DNA of 64,000 bases, from assembly GCF_000399685.1 (NCBI RefSeq), contig NZ_KB976987.1:2805954-2869953 (forward strand), written 5' to 3'. Under the pieces are notes generated by a model. That model was not told where the DNA came from. It searched no databases and saw nothing but the letters and a program-made list of their open reading frames with translations. Source of the DNA: Acinetobacter pittii ANC 4050. GTDB taxonomy: Bacteria; Pseudomonadota; Gammaproteobacteria; Pseudomonadales; Moraxellaceae. This document shows, piece after piece, positions 39,541 through 49,545 of this stretch; within the stretch, counting starts at the first letter, position 1, and each line of letters starts with the position of its first letter. The position numbers and the translations under genes were made by a program.

Positions 39541-39589
39541 AATTTGACCCTGTCAAATTTTTTGCATGGAGTACAAATTACGTACTCCA
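39541..39589. promoter_or_regulatory. Two adjacent perfect palindromes between parC and fadD
   Basis: Palindrome 1 is AATTTGAC-CCT-GTCAAATT (39541-39559). Palindrome 2 is TGGAGTAC-AAATTAC-GTACTCCA (39567-39589). They lie 100-150 bp after the parC stop and 150-200 bp before the fadD start. They could be operators for fadD or a structured 3' end for parC; neither is followed by a convincing T run on the minus strand. Confidence 0.45.
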
Positions 39590-39688
39590 AATTGCTGTCC
39601 TTTTAATCGTTATCCAATACCAACAAGTTCAGTTCATTGCTTGAACATGTTGCCATATATAGCGTATTTATGTTGCCCGACGCTAGCT

Positions 39689-41908
39689 TTATCTCTGAAT
39701 CAACAGTTTATTTGCTTTTTGATATCCACGTGGTAAGAGATGACCTTTTGAAGCTCGTTTACCCATGTATTTTTGTAGATCATCACCTTTTAATTTTAGA
39801 TGTTGTTGACCTGCAACCACCTGAATTATTTCATCTAAGTTCAGGGTTGTCATGGATAAAATCTGCTCTTTCGCTTCAAGTTGTATCAACTTATTACCTT
39901 TACCCTTATTTAAATTTGGCAGTTCTGACAAATCAATAATCAGGAGTCGACCTGCTGAGCTGAGTACAGCCAAATGTGTCATATTTTGGGCAGAGATTAA
40001 TGGTAGAGCTTTTGATTTTTCAGGTACCGACAAGAAACTTTTTCCGGCCTTGGCATTAGTATCTAGCTGTTTAACTTGAGTTTTAAAACCATAACCTGAT
40101 GAGCTAGCAGCAATAAGTTCTGAGTCTTCATCATCTAAGTAGACCTGAATAAACGCGACTCCACTTGCAGGAGCCAGTTTCGAACTTAGTGGTTCACCTA
40201 AACCCCTTGCTGATGGCAAGCTACTAATAGGTAAGGCATAACTACGCCCCGTCTCATCAAGGAAATAAATTCGTTGGTTGGTTTTACCTACCGCATGACT
40301 TAAATATTGGTCGCCAGCGCGATAGTTTAAATTCTCTGCATCAACATCCGCACCTTTTGCAGCACGAATCCATCCCGCTTCAGATAAAACCACTGTTACC
40401 GCTTCAGCTGGCATTAAATCCTGTTCTCTAATTTGAACAGCTTCAGCACGCGCGACAATTGGAGAACGGCGTTCATCACCAAACTTTTTCGCGTCTTCTT
40501 TTAATTCACCAATAATCAGACTCTTTAAAGATTCTGGATTTTCTAATTGTTCACGGATAATGGCAGCTTTTGCAGCAAGCTCATCTTGTTCATGACGGAT
40601 TTCCATCTCTTCAAGTTTTGCCAAATGACGCAACTTGAGTTCTAGAATTGCTTCTGCCTGTATCTCATCAATTTTGAAATGTTCCATCAATACAGGTTTA
40701 GGCTGATCTTCTTCACGAATAATACGAATGACTGTATCAATATCAAGATAAGCAATTAAAAGACCTGCCAAAATATGCAGGCGCTTTTCAATTCGGTTTA
40801 AATGATATTCTAAGCGGCGAGTTACCGTTTTCTTACGGATCTCAATCCATTCAAGCAAGATACGACGAATCGACTTAACTTGAGGACGGCCATCCTCACC
40901 AATCATGTTTAAATTAACACGGTAGCTCGATTCTAAATCGGTAGTCGCAAATAAGTGGCTCATTACCGCTTCTGCATCAATACGGTTAGAACGCAGTACA
41001 ATCACGAGTCGTGTTGGATTTTCATGATCAGACTCGTCACGAATATCAACGACTAATGGCAGTTTTTTGGCCTGCATTTGGTCGGCAATTTGAGTAATTA
41101 CCTTAGAACCCGATACTTGATACGGCAATTCGGTAATCACAATTTCATTTTTTTCGATGGTATAAACCGCTCGCATGCGGTAACTACCACGACCAGTCGT
41201 CTGGATTTTGAGTAATTCTTCTGGCGGCGTAATAATTTCAGCTTTGGTTGGTAAATCTGGTGCTGGAATATATTCAGCCAATTTTTCATCTGATGTTTGC
41301 GGATTACGAATTAAAGCAATTGTTCCTTTAATCACTTCACGCAAATTATGTGGCGGAATATCGGTCGCCATACCAACCGCAATACCGGTTGTACCATTCA
41401 GCAGAATATTAGGAACTCGTGCCGGCAACGTAATCGGCTCTTTTAAAGAACCATCAAAGTTATCTTGCCATTCACTCGTGCCTTGTCCTAACTCACTTAG
41501 TAATAACTCACTGTAGGCAGAAAGTTTTGCCTCGGTGTAACGCATCGCAGCAAACGATTTAGGGTCATCTGGTGAGCCCCAGTTCCCTTGACCTTCAATT
41601 AAAGGATAGCGATAACTAAATGGCTGAGCCATTAGCACCATAGCTTCATAACATGCCGAGTCGCCATGTGGATGGTATTTACCGAGTACGTCACCCACAG
41701 TACGGGCCGATTTTTTTGGCTTACCACTGCTTTTTAAGCCCAACTCGCTCATGGCATAGACAATACGGCGCTGTACAGGTTTTAAGCCATCACTGATATG
41801 TGGCAATGCACGGTCCATGATGACGTACATGGCATAATTCAGGTAAGCCTGTTCAGTAAATTCGGCTACAGAGCGGTTTTCTGTCGCTTGATGCGCAAGG
41901 CTGGTCAT
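39689..41908 (-). CDS. parC: DNA topoisomerase IV subunit A
   Basis: A 739-residue type IIA topoisomerase subunit that decatenates chromosomes. It has the winged-helix breakage-rejoining domain (about 25-480), active-site Tyr in the [11 protein letters not shown] segment, and a C-terminal beta-pinwheel. The ATG at 41908 is used; an in-frame TTG six codons upstream is less likely. Ser84 and Glu88 in [12 protein letters not shown] (older Acinetobacter numbering 80/84) are the wild-type residues at the positions changed in quinolone-resistant strains. parE is not adjacent. Confidence 0.94.
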   Translation of the reverse strand: MTSLAHQATENRSVAEFTEQAYLNYAMYVIMDRALPHISDGLKPVQRRIVYAMSELGLKSSGKPKKSARTVGDVLGKYHPHGDSACYEAMVLMAQPFSYRYPLIEGQGNWGSPDDPKSFAAMRYTEAKLSAYSELLLSELGQGTSEWQDNFDGSLKEPITLPARVPNILLNGTTGIAVGMATDIPPHNLREVIKGTIALIRNPQTSDEKLAEYIPAPDLPTKAEIITPPEELLKIQTTGRGSYRMRAVYTIEKNEIVITELPYQVSGSKVITQIADQMQAKKLPLVVDIRDESDHENPTRLVIVLRSNRIDAEAVMSHLFATTDLESSYRVNLNMIGEDGRPQVKSIRRILLEWIEIRKKTVTRRLEYHLNRIEKRLHILAGLLIAYLDIDTVIRIIREEDQPKPVLMEHFKIDEIQAEAILELKLRHLAKLEEMEIRHEQDELAAKAAIIREQLENPESLKSLIIGELKEDAKKFGDERRSPIVARAEAVQIREQDLMPAEAVTVVLSEAGWIRAAKGADVDAENLNYRAGDQYLSHAVGKTNQRIYFLDETGRSYALPISSLPSARGLGEPLSSKLAPASGVAFIQVYLDDEDSELIAASSSGYGFKTQVKQLDTNAKAGKSFLSVPEKSKALPLISAQNMTHLAVLSSAGRLLIIDLSELPNLNKGKGNKLIQLEAKEQILSMTTLNLDEIIQVVAGQQHLKLKGDDLQKYMGKRASKGHLLPRGYQKANKLLIQR

Positions 41909-42060
41909 AGTCAGCTTATCTTCCAAATCAGTCGTTATTTTAAGTGAGTCTTATGCTAAGTGGGCTATGTTACAGACACAAGAGGGACTCTGTCACCTGA
42001 GCGTCAAATTATGTCTCATCTCTCTATATTTTTAGTTACTTGCTATAAAGTTAGGCAAAA

Positions 42061-43380
42061 TTAGAGACCGATCGACTCTAGTCTTTTACCTTGAGTTTCT
42101 TCACCTAATATTAAAATTACAGCTGCAACCAAGAGTAAAACAATAGTGAACATCATAAAAACATGGCTAAAACCATTTTTGGAAACCATCATATGAGTGA
42201 CCACGATCGGCGCCAAAATTCCGCCTAGACGGCCCATTGCAGATGCCCAGCCCGAACCAAAAGCGCGAATATTGGCTGGATATTGCTCTGGTGTATAGGT
42301 ATATAACACACCCCATGCACCCAGATTAAAGAAGGACATGAGACAGCCCCAAAACATAATGCTATTCACACTGTCGGCTTGTCCAAAGAAATATGCAGAC
42401 AACGCACAAAATCCGATAAATGCAGCAAGTGTAATTTTTCTACCCAATCGCTCTACAAACCATGCCGCTGCTAAATAGCCAGGCAGCTGCGCCAAAATCA
42501 TCAACAAAACATATTCAAAAGATTTAACGATGTCATAGCCCTGTTTCACCAATAAACTTGGTAGCCACGTAAAGATGCCATAGTAGGAATACACAATTCC
42601 AAACCAGATGAGCCAGAGCATTAAACTACGGCGAGCAAATTGACCACTCCAAAGTTGTTTAAAAGAGACTTTTTGTCGCATGGCAACAGGCACAACTTCA
42701 ATATGGTGAACAATTTGTACACCTGCTTGAGCTTCTAATTTTTGAACTAATGCGTGTGCTTCTTCAACACGTCCACGGTTAATCAGGTACGGTATCGATT
42801 CAGGGAGTTTTTTCCAAATCACTAAAATATAAATCAGTGGAAGGCCGCCCATAAGAAAGGCAATATGCCAACCAAATTTAGGAATAATAAAATAAGAAAT
42901 GAGTGCAGCAACTAACCAGCCTAAACCCCAAAAACTTTCGAGTAGTACAATAAAACGGCCACGAACATGTGCAGGGATATATTCACTCACCAATGTCACT
43001 GCAACGGGTAACTGTCCACCAAGTCCAAGACCAACAATAAAACGGAAAATTAATAACCACTTTAGATCTGGTGCAAAAGCACATAAGGCAGTCGCGATGC
43101 TATAGATCGCCATGGTTACGGCAAATATTGTCTTTCGGCCAAAGCGGTCTGCTAAAGCTCCCGAGCAAACAGCTCCAATAGCCATTCCTACAAAACCGAT
43201 ACTCACAATCCAACCGCTTTCGGCTGGTGTTAATGCCCAGTCTTTAACAAGCGTTGTCATGATAAAAGCAATGATCCCTGTGTCCATCGCATCAAACATC
43301 CAACCTAAACCAACCACCCACAATAGTGTGTAGTGGAATTTGCCAATTGGAAGATTTTGTATACGTGAAACCAGATCCAT
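42061..43380 (-). CDS. MFS transporter (sugar-porter/NiaP-like)
   Basis: A 439-residue, 12-helix carrier. After helix 1 (LGWMFDAMDTGII) come the loop motif GALADRFGRKTIF and RFIVGLGLGGQLPVAVTLVSEYIP, typical of the sugar-porter/organic-acid group. The large central loop is charged. The sequence resembles niacin transporters (NiaP) described in Acinetobacter, but aromatic-acid or sugar transport cannot be excluded. Start at the ATG 43380; upstream in-frame codons lack a ribosome site. Not in an operon with metabolic genes, so the substrate is unresolved. Confidence 0.85.
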   Translation of the reverse strand: MDLVSRIQNLPIGKFHYTLLWVVGLGWMFDAMDTGIIAFIMTTLVKDWALTPAESGWIVSIGFVGMAIGAVCSGALADRFGRKTIFAVTMAIYSIATALCAFAPDLKWLLIFRFIVGLGLGGQLPVAVTLVSEYIPAHVRGRFIVLLESFWGLGWLVAALISYFIIPKFGWHIAFLMGGLPLIYILVIWKKLPESIPYLINRGRVEEAHALVQKLEAQAGVQIVHHIEVVPVAMRQKVSFKQLWSGQFARRSLMLWLIWFGIVYSYYGIFTWLPSLLVKQGYDIVKSFEYVLLMILAQLPGYLAAAWFVERLGRKITLAAFIGFCALSAYFFGQADSVNSIMFWGCLMSFFNLGAWGVLYTYTPEQYPANIRAFGSGWASAMGRLGGILAPIVVTHMMVSKNGFSHVFMMFTIVLLLVAAVILILGEETQGKRLESIGL

Positions 43381-43462
43381 AGGAAAAACTCTACTGGAAA
43401 AAATAAGTGAGCAAGACAATATATTTTATTGTTATAGCATGCTCACATCGAATTCTGCATGA

Positions 43463-44107
43463 TTAATGTTCGTCGGTTGAAGAAGCCGATTCTGCATCAT
43501 CATCTTTATAAATAAATTTAGGCATTTCTAAACCGAAATAGATCGCAATCAGACGCAAGGTAAAGCCGAAAATTAGGGTTGAAATGACTGTTAACTCTAG
43601 GCTTAACCCTAAATCTTGGCAAACCCAGTAACAGATGACTGCCACAAAAGAGATACTCGCATAGAGTTCGCGGCGGAAAACGAATGGGACATCGTTACAT
43701 AAAATATCACGTAAAATACCGCCAGATACTCCAGTCAACACCCCTGCTACTGCCGACACGACAAAACCATGTCCCATTTGTAGGGCAATCTGGCAACCAA
43801 TGATCGTAAATCCAATTAGGCCTAAAGCATCGAGTACCAAAAAGATGTTATGTAAATGACGCATCCATTTGGCAATAATGATTGTGACAAAGGCAGCACA
43901 GCAGGTCAGAACCAAATATTCAGGATGTTTCACCCAAGTTAAAGGATAGTGACCAAGCAATACATCACGTACCGAACCACCACCTAAAGCAGTTACACAG
44001 GCAATCAGTACGACACCGAACCAGTCCATACTCCGTCGCCCAGCAGACAATGCGCCTGTCATAGCTTCGGCAGTAATCGCAATAATATAAATAACGGTGA
44101 GTAACAT
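43463..44107 (-). CDS. TRIC-type (UPF0126/YadS) membrane channel
   Basis: A 214-residue protein with two homologous halves, each with three membrane helices. Each half carries the glycine motif: GGGSVRDVLLG (about 40-50) and GVSGGILRDILCNDVP (about 122-137). Prokaryotic relatives form trimeric cation channels. The C-terminal tail is acidic. The physiological ion is unknown. Co-directional with the YchJ-like gene but with a 45-bp gap and no clear coupling. Confidence 0.85.
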   Translation of the reverse strand: MLLTVIYIIAITAEAMTGALSAGRRSMDWFGVVLIACVTALGGGSVRDVLLGHYPLTWVKHPEYLVLTCCAAFVTIIIAKWMRHLHNIFLVLDALGLIGFTIIGCQIALQMGHGFVVSAVAGVLTGVSGGILRDILCNDVPFVFRRELYASISFVAVICYWVCQDLGLSLELTVISTLIFGFTLRLIAIYFGLEMPKFIYKDDDAESASSTDEH

Positions 44108-44152
44108 CGCCCTTTCCCTCAGGCCAAACAGTGGGCGTATTTTAAGATAAAG

Positions 44153-44620
44153 TTATAGGTATTGTGCACAGCATTGCTTAAATTTTTTTCCAGAACCGCA
44201 TATACAAGGTTGCTTCATCGTGACATGCATATCGACCGTTGGATCAAGGAAAAACCATTGTTGCTGATGAAATACAAAATGTGAAACCTCATGATGAATT
44301 TGGGCTTTTTGTCCATCATGATAATGAGCCTTGAACTCAACCTGTGCATGGGTTTTATCTAATTTTTCGTTGGTGTTAACCACCTCTAAACCCAACCACT
44401 GATTTTGTTTACTCCACTCAGCAATCGCCTCTTTATCAAGAGCTGTTTGCTGACCTAAAGCAGTGGTTTGCACAATATAATCGATTTGCTGTAATGCAAA
44501 AGCGCTATAACGTGAACGCATAAGCTGCTCTGCTGTTAGTGCTTTTGCTGCACCTAAATGTAAAGGCTCACAGCATTCTATATAGCTGCCTTTTCCACAT
44601 GGACAATTTTGTTGAGTCAT
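44153..44620 (-). CDS. YchJ-family protein with two SEC-C motifs
   Basis: A 155-residue protein. SEC-C zinc-binding motifs sit at both ends (CPCGKGSYIECCEPLH near the start; CICGSGKKFKQCC near the end) around an NTF2-like middle with RSRYSAFALQQIDYIVQT. The ATG at 44620 is used; the frame extends upstream only to a TTG inside the preceding terminator. Function is unknown; SEC-C motifs bind zinc in SecA and in several quality-control proteins. Confidence 0.85.
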   Translation of the reverse strand: MTQQNCPCGKGSYIECCEPLHLGAAKALTAEQLMRSRYSAFALQQIDYIVQTTALGQQTALDKEAIAEWSKQNQWLGLEVVNTNEKLDKTHAQVEFKAHYHDGQKAQIHHEVSHFVFHQQQWFFLDPTVDMHVTMKQPCICGSGKKFKQCCAQYL

Positions 44621-44635
44621 TTGGTACTTCTCAAA

Positions 44636-44664
44636 TAAAAAATAGCTCAAAGTTGAGCTATTTT
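44636..44664 (-). terminator. Terminator after the TerC-type gene
   Basis: Inverted repeat AAAATAGCTCAA with TTGAGCTATTTT separated by AG; on the minus strand it runs into TTTTTTATTT. It lies between the TerC-type gene and the YchJ-like gene. Confidence 0.75.
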
Positions 44665-44691
44665 ATGATGTTTCTAGACTTAAAACGTTAT

Positions 44692-46284
44692 TTAATCTTT
44701 TGGTTCATCTTGCTCAATAGAAACAATATGAACTTTCTCGATTTTATGACCTTCCATGGTAATCACTTCAAAGCGGTAACCGTCTGCCTCAACAGCTTCA
44801 CCATTTTCTGGTAAACGACCTAAATGGAATAACAAGTAACCCGATAAAGTTGAATACTGCTCGCTTTCATCAACGAGATCACGACCTAATAAAAGTGATA
44901 CGTGACGAATGTCAGTTGAACCTTCAAGCATTAATGAACCATCTGCCAAACTTTCGGCAGCAGCATCTAATTCATCTTCATCCGGGAATTCACCCGCAAT
45001 TGCTTCTAAGATATCAATTGGCGTTACGATACCTTCGATAGAACCATATTCATTTAATACGATGGCCATTTGTAAAGGAGCTTGACGTAATTGTTCCATA
45101 ACCATAAGTACTTGAGCATTTTCATGCACAATCACAGGTTCACGTAAATGCTTTTGGAAATCAATCACACCTGTTTCAATAAAGTTATTTAAAACTTTAT
45201 GCGTAAGCGCAATACCTTCAATATTATCAAGCTCACCACGTGCAACGATCAAACGAGAGTGAGTCATTGACATTAAACGTTCTTTTAAAACTTCAGGTTC
45301 ATCGTCTAAGTCAATCCACTCTAATTCAGGACGTGGAGTCATAACAGACTTTACTGGACGCTCTGATAAGCCAAGTACGCCTTGTACAAGCACACTGTGA
45401 TAAGCGCCGTTTTCTTCGTCAAAAACTTCATCTGCAAACGCTTGTGTAGCCAGTACATCTTCTTTATCAGCTGATTGGGCATCTGAACTAGAACCGCTAT
45501 TTTTACTGCCTAACATACGTAAAACTGCAGAAGCTGTGCGATAACGTAAATCTGTGGTTGTAACCATCTTTTCCTGATTGCGGCGCATGCTTTGATTGAT
45601 AATTTCCACCAAAACCGAGAAACCAATTGCAGCATATAAGTAGCCCTTCGGAATATGGAAACCAAAACCTTCCACGACCAAAGAGAAACCGATCATCATC
45701 AAGAAGCCAAGACACAGAATAACGACTGTTGGATGCTTATTGACAAAGTCCATGAGTGGTTTAGATGCCCACAACATGATTCCGACAGCAATCACAACCG
45801 CAACCATCATGATTGACAGCTCTTTCACCATACCTACAGCTGTAATCACACTGTCTAATGAGAATACCGCATCAAGCACGACAATCTGAACGATGACCAT
45901 CCAGAACGCAGCATGAACAGGATTGTCTTCTTTATGAAGCTGTTTTCCTTCCATTCGTTCATGCAATTCCATGGTGCCCTTAAAGAGTAAGAACACACCA
46001 CCGAATAACAAAATCAGGTCACGACCAGAGAAAGGATGATCAAAAATATGGAAAAGTGGTTCAGTTAGTGTCACAACCCAAGCAATCGAGGCTAAGAGTA
46101 TAAGACGCATTCCCAAGGCGAGCACTAAACCGACTATACGCGCTTTAGCTCGTTGCTCTGGCGGCAATTTTTCGGCCAAAATAGCGATAAAAACGAGGTT
46201 ATCGATCCCCAATACAATTTCAAGAACAATTAAGGTCGCTAAGCCTACCCAAGCAGAGGGATCAGACATCCATTCAAAGATCAT
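44692..46284 (-). CDS. TerC-domain membrane protein with CBS pair and CorC domain (YoaE-like)
   Basis: A 530-residue inner-membrane protein. The N-terminal TerC domain (about 1-240, seven helices with [17 protein letters not shown] and an Asp-rich second repeat [12 protein letters not shown]) is followed by two CBS domains (about 300-425) and a CorC/HlyC transporter-associated domain (about 440-525). YoaE-like proteins are thought to handle metal ions, with Mn efflux shown for TerC relatives. AGGAGC precedes the ATG. It is monocistronic. Confidence 0.88.
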   Translation of the reverse strand: MIFEWMSDPSAWVGLATLIVLEIVLGIDNLVFIAILAEKLPPEQRAKARIVGLVLALGMRLILLASIAWVVTLTEPLFHIFDHPFSGRDLILLFGGVFLLFKGTMELHERMEGKQLHKEDNPVHAAFWMVIVQIVVLDAVFSLDSVITAVGMVKELSIMMVAVVIAVGIMLWASKPLMDFVNKHPTVVILCLGFLMMIGFSLVVEGFGFHIPKGYLYAAIGFSVLVEIINQSMRRNQEKMVTTTDLRYRTASAVLRMLGSKNSGSSSDAQSADKEDVLATQAFADEVFDEENGAYHSVLVQGVLGLSERPVKSVMTPRPELEWIDLDDEPEVLKERLMSMTHSRLIVARGELDNIEGIALTHKVLNNFIETGVIDFQKHLREPVIVHENAQVLMVMEQLRQAPLQMAIVLNEYGSIEGIVTPIDILEAIAGEFPDEDELDAAAESLADGSLMLEGSTDIRHVSLLLGRDLVDESEQYSTLSGYLLFHLGRLPENGEAVEADGYRFEVITMEGHKIEKVHIVSIEQDEPKD

Positions 46285-46610
46285 TGATCCTGCTCCTGTG
46301 TTGTTTGAATTTTATCTTTATTTGGCAACACAACAGGCGCGCCTACACAAAGTGCGGAAAATGTTTTTTTAGGACAAGAAATTAAAACGGAGCGACTACA
46401 ACCACTACCCATATTTGTTCATATGTTGTTAAACGATTTTTTAGTATAGGCAAGATTTAACATAAATTCATCATTTTTATTTGTACATAACCAGCATTCA
46501 CCAAACCCATACAAAACATGAATCTTTCTTATAAATCTGCTTATAAAGTTGTCATATCTTTTGCTTAGTGTAGACAAGAAATATGAACGTGATAAGGTGA
46601 AAATAAAGCA
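46285..46610. other. 326-bp intergenic region between divergent TerC-type and LOG genes
   Basis: No gene or strong hairpin is seen. It should contain both divergent promoters. A GGCGCGCC octamer lies in the TerC leader near 46337. I looked for a manganese-type riboswitch, which precedes TerC genes in other bacteria, and found no convincing match. Confidence 0.5.
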
Positions 46611-47234
46611 ATGAATAGCGTATTAACAATGGCAGTAAATGATTTACCAATAACAGCTGTAAAAACAAAACAACCTCTTATTGCATTATATTGTGGTTCA
46701 CGTGCAGGAAATAACCCAATCTACCGAGAAAAAGCAATTGAACTGGCTCACGGAATTGCTGAACAAGGCTTTGGTTTAGTCTATGGCGGTGCCAGTATCG
46801 GTTTAATGGGACAAGTCGCAGATAGTGTTCTCGCAAACGGCGGAGAAGCTGTCGGGGTGATCCCTGAATTTATGCTTGATTATGAAGTCGCACATGCAGG
46901 ACTAACTGAATTACATGTCGTAGAAACCATGCATGAACGTAAAGCCATGATGGCGGAACGTGCAAGTGCATTTATTGCGTTACCAGGTGGTTTAGGAACA
47001 TTTGAAGAAATATTGGAAATAGCCACTTGGGGCCAACTCAACCAACACCAAAAGCCCATGATTTTATATAACGTAAATGGCTTTTATAATGCATTGATTG
47101 CCCAATTAGACCATGCAGTTCAAGAAGGTTTTCTACCCCTTCAGCACCGAGCTAAATTAATTGTATGTGAAGAGGTCGATCAAATTTATAACGTCATTAA
47201 AAATTTAAAAATGCCGAAAAGATTTGTTGTCTAG
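46611..47234 (+). CDS. LOG-family (TIGR00730) Rossmann-fold protein
   Basis: A 207-residue protein with the LOG signatures GGASIGLMGQVADSVL and PGGLGTFEEILEIATWGQL. LOG proteins are phosphoribohydrolases acting on nucleoside 5'-monophosphates (cytokinin-activating in plants, nucleotide salvage or stress in bacteria). An AAGGTG site lies about 12 bases before the chosen ATG; a second ATG six codons later is possible. A terminator follows. Confidence 0.88.
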   Translation: MNSVLTMAVNDLPITAVKTKQPLIALYCGSRAGNNPIYREKAIELAHGIAEQGFGLVYGGASIGLMGQVADSVLANGGEAVGVIPEFMLDYEVAHAGLTELHVVETMHERKAMMAERASAFIALPGGLGTFEEILEIATWGQLNQHQKPMILYNVNGFYNALIAQLDHAVQEGFLPLQHRAKLIVCEEVDQIYNVIKNLKMPKRFVV

Positions 47235-47253
47235 TTGTCTATCTACTCTCTAT

Positions 47254-47279
47254 AAAAAAGCGGTTCTGCCGCTTTTTTT
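47254..47279 (+). terminator. Terminator after the LOG gene
   Basis: Stem AAAAAGCGG with CCGCTTTTT and loop TTCTG, followed by more T residues. Confidence 0.85.
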
Positions 47280-47316
47280 GTTTTACACTAGATCAAAACG
47301 TTAATTTTTAAATGTT

Positions 47317-48708
47317 ATGAATGCCACGCCGACTCACCAAGCCTTGCAACCCGAATATCGCTTACTCGTTCTTTTGGTTTCTATTGGCTTTTTTATGCAG
47401 GCCTTGGACACGACGATTGTAAATACCGCTATTCCTGCAATGGCTCATCATCTCAATGAGGATCCTTTACGCATGCACAGCGTAGTGGTGGCCTATGTAT
47501 TATCGGTTGCTGCCTGTATTCCTTTAAGTGGATGGTTAGCAGACCGCTTTGGTGTCAGAAATATTTTCTTGTCGGCAATCGTAATTTTTACTCTAGCATC
47601 TTTAGGATGTGGACTTTCACAAAGTCTCAATAAACTCTTATTTTTCCGCGTCATCCAAGGTGTGGGTGGAGCCTTGCTACTTCCTGTTGGCCGATTATCA
47701 CTTTTAAAAATTATTCCTCGAACTCAATTTTTAGCTGCAATGAGTCTAATGAGCCTTGCAGGTTTACTAGGGCCTTTGGCTGGTCCCACCTTAGGCGGTT
47801 GGTTAGTTGAAGTTGCAACTTGGCATTGGATTTTCCTGATTAATATTCCTATGGGTATCCTAGGTATATTAATGACATTAAAAGTCATGCCAAATGTGAA
47901 AGAGCCCTCAGTCAAAAACTTTGATTTGGGCGGCTTCATTTTATTAGTAGTGGCCATGATTGGCTGGTCTTTGGGTATCGAACATTTAGCCTCGCCTGAA
48001 TATTCAAAATGGTTCAGCATTTCGCTATTAGTAGTCGGCATAATCGCAACACTTTGGTATGCCTATCACTCACATACTCATCAAAATGCATTATTTCGTA
48101 GCCGACTCTTTAGAAACAAGATTTACGCGATTGGTATTTTAGGTAATTTCTTTGCACGCTTTGGTGGTAATGCCCTTCCTTTTGTTTTACCACTCATGCT
48201 ACAAGTCGCTTTTGGTTTTGAACCCTTTATTGCAGGTTTAATGATGATTCCCTTGGTCTTGGGTTCATTATTTTCAAAGCCAATTGTCAGACCTATTATT
48301 CAAAAAATTGGCTATCGACGTTTTTTACTCATTAACACAACACTCGTTGGATTATGTATTGCCTCTTTTGCCATCATGACAGTCGACACTCCAACTTGGT
48401 TTAGAGCCTTACACTTTTTCTTATTTGGCACATTAAATTCCCTGCAATTTGTTGGCATGAACACATTGACCTTGAAAGATTTGCCTCAACAAGATGCGAG
48501 TAGCGGTAATAGTTTTTTGTCGATGATTATGATGCTTTCAATGAGTATTGGGGTAGCGCTGGCAGGCACCCTTATTAATATCTTTACCCATTATTATGGT
48601 ACAGACCATGTGACAACAGCGTTTCATGTCACCCTCATTTGTCTCGGTTGTATCAATGTCATTACTGCATTTATATTCTGGCAAATTCCAAAGGATACGT
48701 CTGTTTAA
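47317..48708 (+). CDS. DHA2-family MFS multidrug efflux transporter
   Basis: A 463-residue carrier with about 14 membrane segments. Family markers are LDTTIVNTAIPAM in helix 1, GWLADRFGVRNIF after helix 2, and LSLAGLLGPLAGPTLGG-type motif C in helix 5, which marks proton-driven drug exporters of the EmrB/QacA group. No EmrA-like membrane-fusion gene is adjacent, so it probably acts alone in the inner membrane. Substrates cannot be predicted. Confidence 0.88.
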   Translation: MNATPTHQALQPEYRLLVLLVSIGFFMQALDTTIVNTAIPAMAHHLNEDPLRMHSVVVAYVLSVAACIPLSGWLADRFGVRNIFLSAIVIFTLASLGCGLSQSLNKLLFFRVIQGVGGALLLPVGRLSLLKIIPRTQFLAAMSLMSLAGLLGPLAGPTLGGWLVEVATWHWIFLINIPMGILGILMTLKVMPNVKEPSVKNFDLGGFILLVVAMIGWSLGIEHLASPEYSKWFSISLLVVGIIATLWYAYHSHTHQNALFRSRLFRNKIYAIGILGNFFARFGGNALPFVLPLMLQVAFGFEPFIAGLMMIPLVLGSLFSKPIVRPIIQKIGYRRFLLINTTLVGLCIASFAIMTVDTPTWFRALHFFLFGTLNSLQFVGMNTLTLKDLPQQDASSGNSFLSMIMMLSMSIGVALAGTLINIFTHYYGTDHVTTAFHVTLICLGCINVITAFIFWQIPKDTSV

Positions 48709-48785
48709 GCGGTTGCATTTTTAGCGTAGTTTCTCGTTCATAAATCACGCTATGATGTTTACTTCATATTTTTAATGAGTTTTGC

Positions 48786-49544
48786 ATGACCAAACTGGCT
48801 AAACCCTTTTTCACAGCACGGCACAATGCCTTAATTGGAATTGGCTTGGCTTGTGTTATGGGAGTCTTAGCTTATTTTGGTTTGTTCTATCAACAAAAAG
48901 CCGTTGCACAAGATTATCCAGTTCAGGGCTTTGACGTTTCTCACCATCAGGGTGATATTAACTGGAAAAAGATATCACCTGAAAAATTCCAATTCGTCTA
49001 TTTAAAAGCAACCGAAGGCGGGGATTATAAAGATCCAAAATTTCAAGAAAACTGGTTAAAAGCACGCGAACATGGGTTCCATGTTGGGGCCTATCATTTT
49101 TATCGCCTATGTCGTGATGGTAAAACACAAGCCGAAAATTTTATTGCAACAGTTCCAAATAAAACCGATGCTCTTCCTCCAGTCATTGATCTGGAATATG
49201 ACGGCAACTGTATTAATGCGCATACAAAAGAACAATTACTTAAAGAAATAGGCATCATGCATGACCGCTTAAAACAGCATTATGGCAAACAGCCTATTTT
49301 TTATATTTCTAAAACCTTTTACCACATTGTGCTAATAGGTAATTTTCCCAATACACCGCTTTGGGTCAGAGATTACGAAGGTAAACCTGAGCTGAAAGAC
49401 AAAAGAAAATGGCTCTTTTGGCAGCATAGTAATCAGGGTAAAATTGAAGGCATGACAAAACCAGTAGACTTAAATGTTTATGAGGGTTCAGTTAAAGAAT
49501 GGCACCAATTTTTACAGCAGCAAGGCATCGTGAAAGCACAATAA
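48786..49544 (+). CDS. Membrane-anchored GH25 lysozyme
   Basis: A 252-residue glycoside hydrolase 25 enzyme. An uncleaved-looking N-terminal membrane segment (about 15-34) precedes the catalytic barrel: [11 protein letters not shown] with Asp50, YLKATEG with Glu77, and the acid pair Asp135/Glu137 in [10 protein letters not shown]25 enzymes are muramidases that cut peptidoglycan. The anchor and lack of phage neighbours suggest a host cell-wall enzyme or a weapon against neighbours. dinB starts 1 bp after its stop. Confidence 0.88.
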   Translation: MTKLAKPFFTARHNALIGIGLACVMGVLAYFGLFYQQKAVAQDYPVQGFDVSHHQGDINWKKISPEKFQFVYLKATEGGDYKDPKFQENWLKAREHGFHVGAYHFYRLCRDGKTQAENFIATVPNKTDALPPVIDLEYDGNCINAHTKEQLLKEIGIMHDRLKQHYGKQPIFYISKTFYHIVLIGNFPNTPLWVRDYEGKPELKDKRKWLFWQHSNQGKIEGMTKPVDLNVYEGSVKEWHQFLQQQGIVKAQ

Positions 49545-49545
49545 T

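Noticed and set aside
46285..46610. Manganese riboswitch (yybP-ykoY type) ahead of the TerC-type gene
   Set aside because: The conserved paired internal loops of that riboswitch could not be found.
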